Positions 1-8,758 of a DNA stretch of 64,000 bases are shown in pieces. The DNA is from CALGYY01 sp963678485 (lineage in GTDB: Bacteria > Bacteroidota > Bacteroidia > Bacteroidales > CAIWKO01): contig OY782882.1 in assembly GCA_963678485.1 (NCBI GenBank), positions 1,736,001-1,800,000 of the forward strand, in the 5' to 3' direction. Each line of letters opens with the position of its first letter. Within the stretch, counting starts at the first letter, position 1. Below the pieces are notes generated by a model that worked only from the letters and a program-made list of their open reading frames with translations, was not told where the DNA came from and ran no database searches. The position numbers and the translations under genes were made by a program.

Positions 1-174
1 AAGGCTAACAGAAGCCAGCGAGCATATAATAATAAACAAGGGAAAACCTGTAACGATCCAACGATCCAACGCCCAACCGCCAGCAACACCGCCGGTTATT
101 ATGACAGCCATAGTTATGGCCATGCTGGAATATTTCGCGTAATCAGGAAGTGGGTTGATTGATTTTTTCATCAT
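1..174 (-). CDS. AtpZ/AtpI family protein (partial, C-terminus beyond the window edge)
   Basis: The reverse strand reads from a double ATG at 174/171 off the left edge. The protein starts MMKKSINPLPDYAKYSS and continues into two hydrophobic stretches separated by GGWALDR. This is the shape of the small two-helix AtpZ/AtpI proteins (putative F0F1-ATPase subunit family), which sit next to ATP synthase genes and are thought to assist c-ring assembly or Mg2+ supply. The start lies inside the end of the bactofilin gene in another frame (32-bp overlap), so the two are probably cotranscribed and translationally coupled. Bactofilin followed by AtpZ leading to atp genes is an order I associate with Bacteroidota, so an atp operon may lie just to the left. 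Only 58 codons are visible and the gene was absent from a standard ORF-length cut, so the family call rests on hydrophobicity pattern and context. Confidence 0.7.
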   Translation of the reverse strand, partial: MMKKSINPLPDYAKYSSMAITMAVIITGGVAGGWALDRWIVTGFPLFIIICSLASVSL

Positions 175-547
175 TAGCCGGTGGGACGTGTGAACTGCGA
201 GGGCTGGTTTCGTGCATGCTACAGTTACCTGAATACTTAGCCCCGGGCTCAATTGCTAACTTGCCGACTTTTAACTCACCTGTCACCTGGGCTGTTGCTT
301 TCATGATGAGAAGATCGGTAACTGTGATTTTTGCCTTTACATTGCCCGAAAAATCTGCACTTTGACAGATGATTTCTCCGTCAACGTTTCCAGTAGTTCC
401 TATAACAACTTTTCCTTTTGCGTGAACTGAACCAACCAAAGTCCCGTCGATTCTCATATCTCCGTTAGCGCGAATATCGCCTTTAATCACCGTACCATTT
501 CCAATGAGGTTAATAACCGGTGCTTCCGCTTCATTACTTTTTGCCAT
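143..547 (-). CDS. Bactofilin (polymer-forming cytoskeletal protein)
   Basis: This 134-residue protein is a bactofilin. These proteins self-assemble without nucleotide into beta-helical filaments that scaffold cell-envelope or shape functions at the membrane. Residues about 13-105 show the repeating beta-helix pattern, with short turns such as IKGDIRANGDMRIDG, VHAKGKVVIGTTGNVDGEI and a second run ending in GELKVGKLAIEPGAKYSG. The flanking ends are polar and Pro/Ser-rich, as is usual. The length fits the family. The ATG at 547 is the only plausible start. The next gene downstream on the same strand (AtpZ-like) begins inside its last codons. In many bacteria bactofilin genes lie next to LytM/M23 peptidases; here an M23 peptidase lies about 3 kb away on the other strand. 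Confidence 0.93.
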   Translation of the reverse strand: MAKSNEAEAPVINLIGNGTVIKGDIRANGDMRIDGTLVGSVHAKGKVVIGTTGNVDGEIICQSADFSGNVKAKITVTDLLIMKATAQVTGELKVGKLAIEPGAKYSGNCSMHETSPRSSHVPPANDEKINQPTS

Positions 548-592
548 AACTGTTGATTTGTGCTGTGAATACCGCCCCGAATATACAAAAAA

Positions 593-3238
593 CTATTGAG
601 TCATATAGTTTTTATTGAAAAAATCCAGGTATTGCTCCACGTTTTTGAGCTTAAAAAAGGTAGTGTAATTGTTTGCAGATATCACAAAATGCTTCATGTT
701 GGCCGGTCCCAACTTAGCCATAATTGCTGCGTTGTTGTTAACCGAATTGTAGTAATTAAGCGCCTTTTGCTTGTTTTCAAAACGGTTCACAGTAATCATT
801 TGGGAGACATTATTCAGAAACATCGAATTCACCGTTAGCTTGTCCAGCTTGAACATCGCTGTATTATGATCCGAGTAAAGATTTTTAATTTCAGTAATCT
901 TGACTTTTACAGCATCAAATACAGAAATATAGAAATGAAATCCCTCGGGATCATAAACATAGGGCGATTCATTGACTACCTGAGTGCTGGTTTTTACTGT
1001 GTCTCCCGAAGAGCTCACAGTGACAGGCAGTGCACTAATTTTTTCTCCCGTCAAATAACTCAATAAAGCCTGAGCCAAAGGAACCACCGTGCTACCGGGA
1101 TATTTCACAACGATATCCTTTAACGGGGAAATCATCATTGAATCGCCTTGTAACTTACCGATTGCAATAGCACGTAAATAACTGAATTTTGGCAACAATT
1201 CCTTATTGGCAAAGTGTCCTATTGCTGAATCGGATCGCTGAATCACCTCCGGATATCTACCTGAAGAATAGGCACTAAAAGTACTGCTGTAATAATTCTC
1301 TTCCAAACCCTGAATGGAATCAACCTTTTTATAATACTCTGGATCACTGATAATTTTTGCATAATCTGAATTAGCATAGTTATCGAGTATCAATCGCTTG
1401 TATTTTTCAGCATTTGTAAAATCTTCTTGCTCAGTATATATTCTATATAAATAATAGTAAGATTGCAACAGATATGGATTATCCGAGAAGCGTTTGAACA
1501 GTGTTTCAAAGGCTTCAATGGACTTGTCATAATCAGCAAGTCCATCTTTATAGATAACCCCAATATTGTACAATGCCTCGACAATTTTTTTATCTGACTT
1601 GGCAAAATCTTCTGCGGTAGTTGGAATCACTTTAAGATATGCGTTTCGATCCTTTGGGTCGAATACAGCAGTGGTAGTACTATCAGCTGCAGAACTATCG
1701 GCGTTTTGAGTATTATCCTCATTAAAGCCAAAGTCAACAACCACCTTATTACTATACCTCCACAAATCTTCTAATTTGCGATTTCCCCATTTCTTTCCAA
1801 ACTCAGTAATACCAAAGGCAATGGTTTGAGGATTCTCGAAATACCACTTGCCTGTCCCCGACTGCTGATTTTGGAAACCCATCTGCTGCATGTTGGCAAG
1901 TGCATTTTGGCGGTCGATTTCTTCCTGACGTTTTCGTTCTTCTTCTTTGGTGATATCGCGAATAATCCCGTCAATCATCTCTATTCGCTGATTGTAGGGC
2001 ATACGACCCATTTTCTGCAAACTATCTTCAAGAACAACAACATCAAGGTTTTTAACAAGATCAGTAAGGGTATTCTTCTTCGACTCAATACTCATATAAT
2101 TCGGAAAATCCTTTGGCAATGCGATTACAGCGCTATCGTAAAATGTTTGAGCAGGACGGTAATCCATCTCGCCATAATAGATATCACCAAGTTTTAGATA
2201 TGAAATTCCTTTTTGATAATCGTTGGAAACGCTTGTTCGTGCTGACAATTTTAAATTCTCTTTGGCGGCCGTGGCATCATTTTCTTTCAGGTAAACTTCA
2301 GCAAGTGCATAATATATCTGATCCAGAAACTCCTTATTCTTATCATCCTTCAGCATCTTTCTAAGCTGCTTCTTGATTTCACGACTATCACCGGAAGCTG
2401 CATCAAAGCACTTAGCCATATTTATCTTTGCAGCGAATTCCATTTCATATACAGGATTATAGCCCAAAACTTTGCGGTATAGTTCGGTGGCTTTACCGGT
2501 ATTACCCGTTTTCTGATAAACTTGGGCAAGAATAAAAGATACGCGGCAACGAACTTTTCTATTTTTATTCAAGCGTAATGCCTGTTCTAAAAATTCAATC
2601 GATTTATCATACTCCTGCTGCTGGAGATAATAATCGGCCATCACTAAAGGAAATAACTTCTCGATATGACGTGTGGCTTTATTTTTCTCAATCTTTTTAT
2701 CAACCGATGCAATCAGCGCTTCTGCCTCCGAAAAGCGCCCCATTTGGCAAAATGTGCGCACCTGATAGAGAACTGCATCATATACAATCGAGTTTCCCTT
2801 ATAGCGGTCACGGATAAAAGAAAAGGTCTGTGCTGCTAAATCATATTCTTGTTTGTACAGATATGAACGTCCTATGAGAAAATATGCATCATCAATCCAT
2901 TTTACATATTCAACCCGTTTAATGTAGATGGAATGTCTTGAAATTACAATGGAAGCCTTTTCAATGGCGCGATCCAACAAAGCGTACTGAGATTGAGCAT
3001 CCGCTTTGGTTCCGTATTGAAAGACCGGAATTACTTTAGCAAAATTGTCCTTGTTTTTTTTGGCAAGCTCGCCAATAGCCTCGTTATAAGCTTCTTTCCC
3101 GTTGAAATAAGCATTATAATGAGCTGTAAGATTATGGTAAGCTCTACGTGAGAATGTATTCTTTTTTGTAGAGCATGACCAAACTGTGGTCATTACAACA
3201 ACCAGCAGCAGAATTCGTAAAAGAAGGGTTCTATTCAA
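593..3238 (-). CDS. porW: PorW/SprE-like TPR lipoprotein of the type IX secretion/gliding system
   Basis: This 881-residue protein begins with a lipoprotein signal peptide ending in the lipobox VWSC (Cys22), followed by CSTKKNTFSRRAYHNL. That N-terminus and the long chain of tetratricopeptide-like helical repeats (roughly residues 30-400 and 545-700) match the SprE (Flavobacterium) / PorW (Porphyromonas) family. These outer-membrane lipoproteins are needed for type IX secretion and, in gliders, motility, and are thought to link the inner-membrane motor to the trans-envelope complex. The start is a TTG: starting at the first internal ATG (residue 16) would destroy the signal peptide. A middle Gln/Asn-rich segment (about residues 440-470) probably forms a linker. 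The window also encodes a T9SS sorting-domain cargo (29178-31268), consistent with an active T9SS. Family assignment is from N-terminus, size and TPR content; other TPR lipoproteins are the main alternative. Confidence 0.8.
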   Translation of the reverse strand: MNRTLLLRILLLVVVMTTVWSCSTKKNTFSRRAYHNLTAHYNAYFNGKEAYNEAIGELAKKNKDNFAKVIPVFQYGTKADAQSQYALLDRAIEKASIVISRHSIYIKRVEYVKWIDDAYFLIGRSYLYKQEYDLAAQTFSFIRDRYKGNSIVYDAVLYQVRTFCQMGRFSEAEALIASVDKKIEKNKATRHIEKLFPLVMADYYLQQQEYDKSIEFLEQALRLNKNRKVRCRVSFILAQVYQKTGNTGKATELYRKVLGYNPVYEMEFAAKINMAKCFDAASGDSREIKKQLRKMLKDDKNKEFLDQIYYALAEVYLKENDATAAKENLKLSARTSVSNDYQKGISYLKLGDIYYGEMDYRPAQTFYDSAVIALPKDFPNYMSIESKKNTLTDLVKNLDVVVLEDSLQKMGRMPYNQRIEMIDGIIRDITKEEERKRQEEIDRQNALANMQQMGFQNQQSGTGKWYFENPQTIAFGITEFGKKWGNRKLEDLWRYSNKVVVDFGFNEDNTQNADSSAADSTTTAVFDPKDRNAYLKVIPTTAEDFAKSDKKIVEALYNIGVIYKDGLADYDKSIEAFETLFKRFSDNPYLLQSYYYLYRIYTEQEDFTNAEKYKRLILDNYANSDYAKIISDPEYYKKVDSIQGLEENYYSSTFSAYSSGRYPEVIQRSDSAIGHFANKELLPKFSYLRAIAIGKLQGDSMMISPLKDIVVKYPGSTVVPLAQALLSYLTGEKISALPVTVSSSGDTVKTSTQVVNESPYVYDPEGFHFYISVFDAVKVKITEIKNLYSDHNTAMFKLDKLTVNSMFLNNVSQMITVNRFENKQKALNYYNSVNNNAAIMAKLGPANMKHFVISANNYTTFFKLKNVEQYLDFFNKNYMTQ

Positions 3239-3439
3239 AGAGATCGATTGTTATTAATCTACCATTAACTGAAAAAGTACAAAATTATTTTATTTTTTGG
3301 AATTAAGGCCCTGCAATCTAAAAATCAAGACAATTTACTGTAATTGCTTACGTTAAATTTTGGTTTATAGGTTTCCCAAGACCGCATCATTTTTTTTCCG
3401 ATATTTGCACCTTCCTAATAATTAGTTGCTTTTCAGGAA

Positions 3440-4321
3440 ATGGAAGATAAAAAAGGCAGCCTTCTCAAACGACTGCAAAAGAAGATGAATGACAAGTACC
3501 GTCTTGTCATTATGAACGATACTACGCTTGAGCGTAAGTTCTCGTTCCGTTTGACACGTATGAATGTATTTGTTGCAGTGGGCGCATTAGTTATGATCCT
3601 TGTGATTGCTACAACTTTTCTAATTGCATACACTCCCTTGCGTGAATATATTCCGGGCTATGGGGATGTTAGTATGCAGAAAGAGCTTTATGCCTTGGTC
3701 CAAAAGGCCGATAGCCTGCAAACCGAAGTAATCCTACGTGAAAAATACATGCAGAACATTCGCGATGTCATTAATGGCAAGGACTTCAGCATGAAAAATA
3801 TTCAGAAACCCTCCGATACAGCCAAAAAGGATTATAATAATCTTGATGTGAGCAAATCCAAGGAGGACTCTTTATTGCGTCAGGAGTTTGAAGAGTTGGA
3901 TCAGTATAGCCTGATGACCCCAGGTATTCAGGGAAGTGATCCAACGATTAGTAATTATTTTTTCTTTACACCTGTGCAGGGAACCATTACTAATGGCTTC
4001 AATCCTGCAGCCCGTCATTATGGAATTGATATCGTGGCACAAAAGAATGATGCTGTAAAGGCGGTACTTGACGGCACGGTGCTCTTCTCAACCTGGACCT
4101 TAAAAACAGGTTATGTTATCGCCATACAACACCAAAGCGATATTATCTCCCTGTATAAACATAATTCAGCCTTATTGAAACGTGAGGGAGATTACGTAAA
4201 AGCCGGAGATCCCATTGCCATCGTTGGCAATAGCGGAGAAGTTACCACCGGGCCTCACCTGCACTTTGAACTTTGGTATAAAGGCAAAGCCGTCAACCCC
4301 AGAGAATACATTACCTTTTAG
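3440..4321 (+). CDS. M23 family (LytM-type) metallopeptidase
   Basis: This 293-residue protein is a membrane-anchored peptidoglycan endopeptidase of the M23 (lysostaphin/LytM) family. Residues 1-40 are basic and cytoplasmic. Residues 41-66 are a transmembrane helix. A short helical linker follows (about 80-160), and the LytM domain covers about 175-290. Metal ligands are present: HYGID supplies the H-x3-D motif and HLHFE supplies the H-x-H motif near the C-terminus, so it should be catalytically active. It precedes dxr and rseP on the same strand with a 9-bp gap, suggesting cotranscription. In Bacteroidota such anchored M23 proteins act in cell division or shape, sometimes with bactofilins. 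The start at 3440 is the first ATG and keeps the basic N-terminus. Confidence 0.93.
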   Translation: MEDKKGSLLKRLQKKMNDKYRLVIMNDTTLERKFSFRLTRMNVFVAVGALVMILVIATTFLIAYTPLREYIPGYGDVSMQKELYALVQKADSLQTEVILREKYMQNIRDVINGKDFSMKNIQKPSDTAKKDYNNLDVSKSKEDSLLRQEFEELDQYSLMTPGIQGSDPTISNYFFFTPVQGTITNGFNPAARHYGIDIVAQKNDAVKAVLDGTVLFSTWTLKTGYVIAIQHQSDIISLYKHNSALLKREGDYVKAGDPIAIVGNSGEVTTGPHLHFELWYKGKAVNPREYITF

Positions 4322-4330
4322 TAATACGGG

Positions 4331-5497
4331 ATGACACAAAAACGCATTGCAATTCTAGGTTCTACAGGATCCATCGGTACTCAAGCACTTGATGTAATAC
4401 GTAAACATCCTGAATCGTTCACTGCAGAGACCTTAACGGCTCAGAACAACCATGAGCTGCTTATACAACAAGCACTGGAATTTCAACCCAATACCGTCGT
4501 TATTGGTAACAAGGAGAAATATTGTGTAGTGCGCGATGCACTTGCATCTCACGACATCAAAGTGTTTGCGGGAGAAGAATCCATTGTTCAGGTTGCAGCT
4601 TCCGGAGAAACCGATATGGTTCTTGCAGCTATTGTTGGCTTTGCTGGTCTTGCTTCAACGCTAAAGGCCCTTGAAGCCGGCATACCTGTAGCTCTTGCAA
4701 ACAAAGAAACGTTAGTGGTAGCAGGAAATATCGTTACTAAAACGGCCTGCGAACACGGAGCAAATATTTATCCGGTCGATTCAGAGCATTCGGCAATATT
4801 TCAATGCATGACTGGAGAATTTCATAATCCAATTGAAAAAATTATACTTACTGCTTCGGGCGGACCCTTTCGTGGGAAAGACCGTGCTTTTTTGGAGCAT
4901 GTAAGTCCCGAAGCCGCCTTAAAACATCCCAACTGGAGTATGGGTCCCAAAGTGACCATCGACTCTGCTTCACTAATGAATAAAGGTCTTGAAGTTATTG
5001 AAGCTCATTGGCTGTTTAATCTTAAACCTGAACAGATTGATGTGATCATCCATCCTCAGTCGATTATACATTCGCTGGTTCAGTTTAGTGATGGCTGTCT
5101 TAAAGCTCAAATGGGTATGCCCGACATGCGTTTACCAATACAATATGCGTTTTCGTATCCAGCACGTCTGGCCTCCGATTTTCCAAGATTTTCGTTTACG
5201 GATTATCCGGCACTTACCTTTGAAAAGGCCGACAGAAGCCTTTTCAAACATCTCGATTTGGCATATTATGCTCTAGAAAAAAAAGGAAACACTGCCTGCA
5301 TCCTGAATGCAGCAAATGAAATCGCCGTTGAGGCTTTTTTAAGAAGAGAGTGCAGATTTACACAAATGTATGATGTGCTAAATTGGACACTGGAACACGT
5401 TCATCATATTTCAGAACCCGTAATGAATGATTATATAGCCACAGACCAGGAAGCACGGGCAAAAGCAAAAGAATATATTAAAACGATAAAAGCATAA
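4331..5497 (+). CDS. dxr: 1-deoxy-D-xylulose 5-phosphate reductoisomerase
   Basis: This enzyme (IspC) converts 1-deoxy-D-xylulose 5-phosphate to 2-C-methyl-D-erythritol 4-phosphate with NADPH, the first committed step of the MEP isoprenoid pathway. The N-terminal NADPH site GSTGSIGTQALDVI is at residues 10-23. The metal and substrate region includes PVDSEHSAIFQ and, further on, TIDSASLMNKGLEVIEAHWLF, the hallmark of the catalytic domain. The length of 388 residues is normal. It lies 9 bp after the M23 peptidase and 5 bp before rseP, in the usual dxr-rseP order seen across many bacteria. Confidence 0.98.
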   Translation: MTQKRIAILGSTGSIGTQALDVIRKHPESFTAETLTAQNNHELLIQQALEFQPNTVVIGNKEKYCVVRDALASHDIKVFAGEESIVQVAASGETDMVLAAIVGFAGLASTLKALEAGIPVALANKETLVVAGNIVTKTACEHGANIYPVDSEHSAIFQCMTGEFHNPIEKIILTASGGPFRGKDRAFLEHVSPEAALKHPNWSMGPKVTIDSASLMNKGLEVIEAHWLFNLKPEQIDVIIHPQSIIHSLVQFSDGCLKAQMGMPDMRLPIQYAFSYPARLASDFPRFSFTDYPALTFEKADRSLFKHLDLAYYALEKKGNTACILNAANEIAVEAFLRRECRFTQMYDVLNWTLEHVHHISEPVMNDYIATDQEARAKAKEYIKTIKA

Positions 5498-5502
5498 ACA
5501 CT

Positions 5503-6993
5503 ATGAATGGATTGATCATGGCGGCCCAATTAATAGCGGGTCTTTCAATATTAGTACTTATACACGAACTCGGGCATTACCTTGCTGCACGGGCGTTTGG
5601 AATACGCGTTGAAAAATTCTATCTTTTCTTTGATGCATGGAAATTCAGACTCTTTCATTTTAAAAAGGGCGATACAGAGTATGGCATTGGTTGGCTTCCT
5701 CTTGGAGGTTATGTGAAAATCGCAGGGATGATCGATGAATCCATGGATAAAGAAGCCATGAAACTGCCGCCACAACCTTGGGAATTTCGCGCGAAACCAG
5801 CATGGCAACGCCTTATCGTCATGTTAGCCGGAGTCATCATGAATGTAATCCTTGGTATGATCCTATTCACTATGGTTACATATCATTTCGAAAAGGAATA
5901 TTTGCCAGTTGATCAATTGACCAATGGCGTATATGTATATAGTTCAGGAAGAGAAATTGGATTTAAAACAGGTGATAAACTGGTGGCCATCAATGGCAAT
6001 CCTATTGAGCGATTCAAAGACATCAATGGTACCAATGTTTTACTTGGATCTACCATCACTGTTGCACGCGATGGAAAGCAGATGAATATTACGATTCCGG
6101 GCGAATTCTATAAGACCTTTACTAAGAAAAACAATCGTGATTTCTTTTTAGATGCAGTGAATTTTCCATGCATTCCTGATAGCATTTCTCCTGATATGAC
6201 TGCTCATTATGCCCCCTTTGCAAAAGGTGACCGCATTATTGCAATTGATAGCACTCCTGTAAAATCGTTTTCAGAGTTGATCAATGCAAATAAACCGTAT
6301 CGTGGAAAAGTTGCACCAATGACCATTTTGCGCGGGAAGGACACAATTCATTTCGACATTGCATTAAGGCTTGATGGTCTTAAAGAGGATGGCTTACGCA
6401 AGGGTGACAGGGTATTTAAGGCAGATACGGCTGAAATTGCCAGCTATGGCGCATTTCGTGAAACTATCTGGGCTAGCAAAGGTAAAACTATCACGCTTGG
6501 ATTATTGCGTGGTAAGGATACTGTATCACTTCCTGTATCTGTTGACACTACAGGCGTTATAGGCTTATATTGCAAATCACCTTATGAGATGCGTCCCTAT
6601 ACGATTGGAACAGCAATCAGTTATGGCGTGAGCGATGCAATGGGTAATTTGGTTGCGAATGTGCGCGGACTTGGGAAAATATTTTCCGGAAAAGAAAGTG
6701 CGACTGACAGCATTCAGGGGCCCATTGGTATTGCCAAAATCTATGGCAGCAAATGGAGTTGGTATCGCTTCTGGTTAATCACAGGATTATTGTCGATGAT
6801 CCTTGCCTTCATGAATATTCTTCCCATTCCTGCACTTGACGGGGGACATGTAATCTTTACTACCTTTGAATTAATCACAGGAAAGAAACTTTCCGATAAA
6901 TTCATGGAACGTGCACAGATCGTTGGCATGGTGATTCTCTTAGGCATTATGGCCTTTGCGATTGGCAACGACTTGTGGAAGTCACTATTCTAG
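5503..6993 (+). CDS. rseP: RseP-family site-2 intramembrane metalloprotease
   Basis: This 496-residue inner-membrane zinc protease is of the RseP/site-2 family and cleaves transmembrane segments of anti-sigma factors or signal peptides. The zinc site HELGH is at residues 21-25 in the first membrane helix. The second metal motif, seen as PALDGGHVIF, is in the C-terminal membrane region. Two periplasmic PDZ-like domains lie between (about residues 145-215 and 230-300), with a third degenerate repeat up to about 350. The length is longer than Escherichia coli RseP (450) and typical of Bacteroidota. It follows dxr by 5 bp and is followed by recX. Confidence 0.96.
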   Translation: MNGLIMAAQLIAGLSILVLIHELGHYLAARAFGIRVEKFYLFFDAWKFRLFHFKKGDTEYGIGWLPLGGYVKIAGMIDESMDKEAMKLPPQPWEFRAKPAWQRLIVMLAGVIMNVILGMILFTMVTYHFEKEYLPVDQLTNGVYVYSSGREIGFKTGDKLVAINGNPIERFKDINGTNVLLGSTITVARDGKQMNITIPGEFYKTFTKKNNRDFFLDAVNFPCIPDSISPDMTAHYAPFAKGDRIIAIDSTPVKSFSELINANKPYRGKVAPMTILRGKDTIHFDIALRLDGLKEDGLRKGDRVFKADTAEIASYGAFRETIWASKGKTITLGLLRGKDTVSLPVSVDTTGVIGLYCKSPYEMRPYTIGTAISYGVSDAMGNLVANVRGLGKIFSGKESATDSIQGPIGIAKIYGSKWSWYRFWLITGLLSMILAFMNILPIPALDGGHVIFTTFELITGKKLSDKFMERAQIVGMVILLGIMAFAIGNDLWKSLF

Positions 6994-7010
6994 CGGAAAA
7001 GCATGCATGT

Positions 7011-7514
7011 ATGAATGATTTTAACGAGCCAGGGAAAAAGAAAATCGTTTATACGCTAAACCAAGCCTTGGAGAAAGCGCGCCATTGGTGCGCCCTTCAG
7101 GAGCGTTGTCACTGGGAAACACGCACCAAATTCCACAGTTGGAATATCTCCGAGGAAGAAACTGAATTTGCCATTTCTCAATTAATCTCCGAAGGCTTCC
7201 TTAATGAAGAGCGCTTCGCACGTGCCTTTGCACGCGGGAAGTTTCGTATTAAACATTGGGGCCGTATCAAAATTGTAAGCGAACTCAAACAGAAAAAAAT
7301 CTCTGCACTCTGCATTCGTAAAGGACTTGAAGAGATTGACGATAATGAATATCTGGATACTTTACGTACTTTGTATGCAAAACGCATCAAGGAAGTAAAA
7401 GAGCGCAATCCATGGACACGTAAGGCTAAGATCTATTCTTTCCTTGCAGGAAAGGGTTATGAACCAGAGCTCATCAGAGAATTAATGAGAGGAGACGGGG
7501 AATATGCCGATTGA
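7011..7514 (+). CDS. recX: RecX regulatory protein
   Basis: This 167-residue protein is a RecX family member, which binds and modulates RecA filaments during homologous recombination. It is built of the repeated three-helix units expected for RecX, with motifs such as AISQLISEGFLNEERFARAFARGKFRIKHWG (given here only by position, about residues 45-75) and the C-terminal FLAGKGYEPELIREL. I prefer the ATG at 7011, 17 nt after the rseP stop, over an in-frame upstream ATG at 6975 that would overlap rseP by 19 bp and add a non-conserved extension. It appears to be the last gene of the M23-dxr-rseP-recX run. Confidence 0.9.
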   Translation: MNDFNEPGKKKIVYTLNQALEKARHWCALQERCHWETRTKFHSWNISEEETEFAISQLISEGFLNEERFARAFARGKFRIKHWGRIKIVSELKQKKISALCIRKGLEEIDDNEYLDTLRTLYAKRIKEVKERNPWTRKAKIYSFLAGKGYEPELIRELMRGDGEYAD

Positions 7515-7549
7515 ACACTACAAGTCGGATTACACTACTCAAATTTCCC

Positions 7550-7557
7550 TATCTTTG
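7550..7557 (+). promoter_or_regulatory. Candidate prfB promoter, -7 element TATCTTTG
   Basis: TATCTTTG matches the Bacteroidota primary-sigma -7 consensus TAnnTTTG exactly and lies 22 nt before the prfB ATG. No convincing -33 TTG is present at the expected spacing, so the call rests on the -7 box alone. Confidence 0.5.
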
Positions 7558-7579
7558 CACTCAATTTAGACACATTCAC

Positions 7580-8666
7580 ATGATTATCAACGAAGCATTA
7601 AAAGATCTTTCTAAGAGGCTGGAAGCCTTGAGGAGGTTCCTTTGACGTGGACGGCAAACTGAAACAAATCGCCGAAGAGCAGGAAATCTCCGTACAGCCC
7701 GGGTTTTGGGACGACCCAAAAAAAGCAGAATTACTCATGCGGGCTATCAGCGAAAAAAAAGACTGGACCGATTCATATGCCGCTGCTCAAGCTGCATACG
7801 ATGACCTCGTTGTACTGAACGATTTCCTTTCGATGGGTGAAGGCACCGAAGAAGATTTTGAAGTGCAGTATAAAAAGGCGTTGCAGTGGGTTGAAAAACT
7901 GGAATTCCGCCGTATGCTCAGCGGAGAAGAAGACAAACTTAGCGCAATTGTCAGCATTAATCCCGGCGCCGGAGGAACAGAAAGTCAGGATTGGGCGTCC
8001 ATGCTTATGCGTATGTACTTGCGCTGGGGCGAACGCAACAACTATAAAATAAAAATTCTTGATGAACAACCGGGCGATATTGCCGGTATCAAATCGGTAT
8101 CAATAGAATTCGAAGGTCCATATGCCTTCGGTTATCTTAAAGGTGAAAACGGAGTACATCGCTTGGTGCGTCTTTCTCCCTTTGATGCAAACAATCGTCG
8201 CCACACATCCTTTGCCTCAGTTTACGCTTACCCAATGATTGATGATAATATCGAAATTGAGGTAAACCCGGCAGAACTGGAATGGGATACATTCCGCAGC
8301 AGCGGTCCGGGAGGACAAAATGTAAACAAAGTAGAAACAGCGGTTCGTGTACGTCACCTTCCCACGGGTATTGTTATTGAATGTCAGGAAACACGCTCCC
8401 AGCTTCAGAATCGAGAAAAAGCCGTACGAATGCTGAAGTCGCAATTATATGAAATTGAATTGCGGAAAAAGCAGGAAAAAATCAATGAAATCGAAGCGAC
8501 TAAAAAGCGCATCGAATGGGGATCTCAGATACGTTCCTATGTTATGCACCCTTATAAGATGGTGAAGGATCTTCGTACAAATGTTGAAACATCCAATGTG
8601 CAAGCTGTGATGGACGGTGATTTAGCAGAATTCATCAAAGCTTTTTTGATGGAATATTCTTCTTAA
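7580..8666 (+). CDS. prfB: Peptide chain release factor 2, with programmed +1 frameshift
   Basis: Release factor 2 recognises UGA and UAA stop codons and triggers peptide release on the ribosome. The gene is read as 7580..7642 joined to 7644..8666, giving 361 residues. Frame one starts at ATG 7580, encodes 21 residues ending ALRRFL and meets TGA at 7643. A +1 slip at CTT then continues with GAC GTG in the second frame. The RF2 anticodon motif SPF (LVRLSPFDANN) and the catalytic GGQ motif (SSGPGGQNVNK) are intact. Scoring only the second frame would lose the N-terminus and give a false GTG start at 7647. It follows recX by 65 bp, with its own candidate promoter. Confidence 0.97.
7631..7646 (+). 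promoter_or_regulatory. Programmed +1 frameshift site of prfB
   Basis: The site is AGGAGGTTCCTTTGAC: a Shine-Dalgarno-like AGGAGG, then CTT TGA C. The SD-like element stimulates slippage of the CTT-decoding tRNA to TTT at the in-frame UGA. High RF2 terminates at the UGA; low RF2 lets the ribosome shift. This is the conserved autoregulation of RF2. Bacteroidota rarely rely on SD sequences for initiation, so an AGGAGG here stands out as functional. Confidence 0.95.
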
Positions 8667-8758
8667 TCAGCGCATATTTCTGTATTGAAAAAAATGTCCT
8701 CCAGAATTATTACTTCAGTTGTAATAACTCTACACTAATAGCCATTAGTATTATAGCG

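Noticed and set aside
7647..8666. A release factor gene starting at GTG 7647.
   Set aside because: It is the second frame of prfB; the real N-terminus is upstream of the +1 frameshift.
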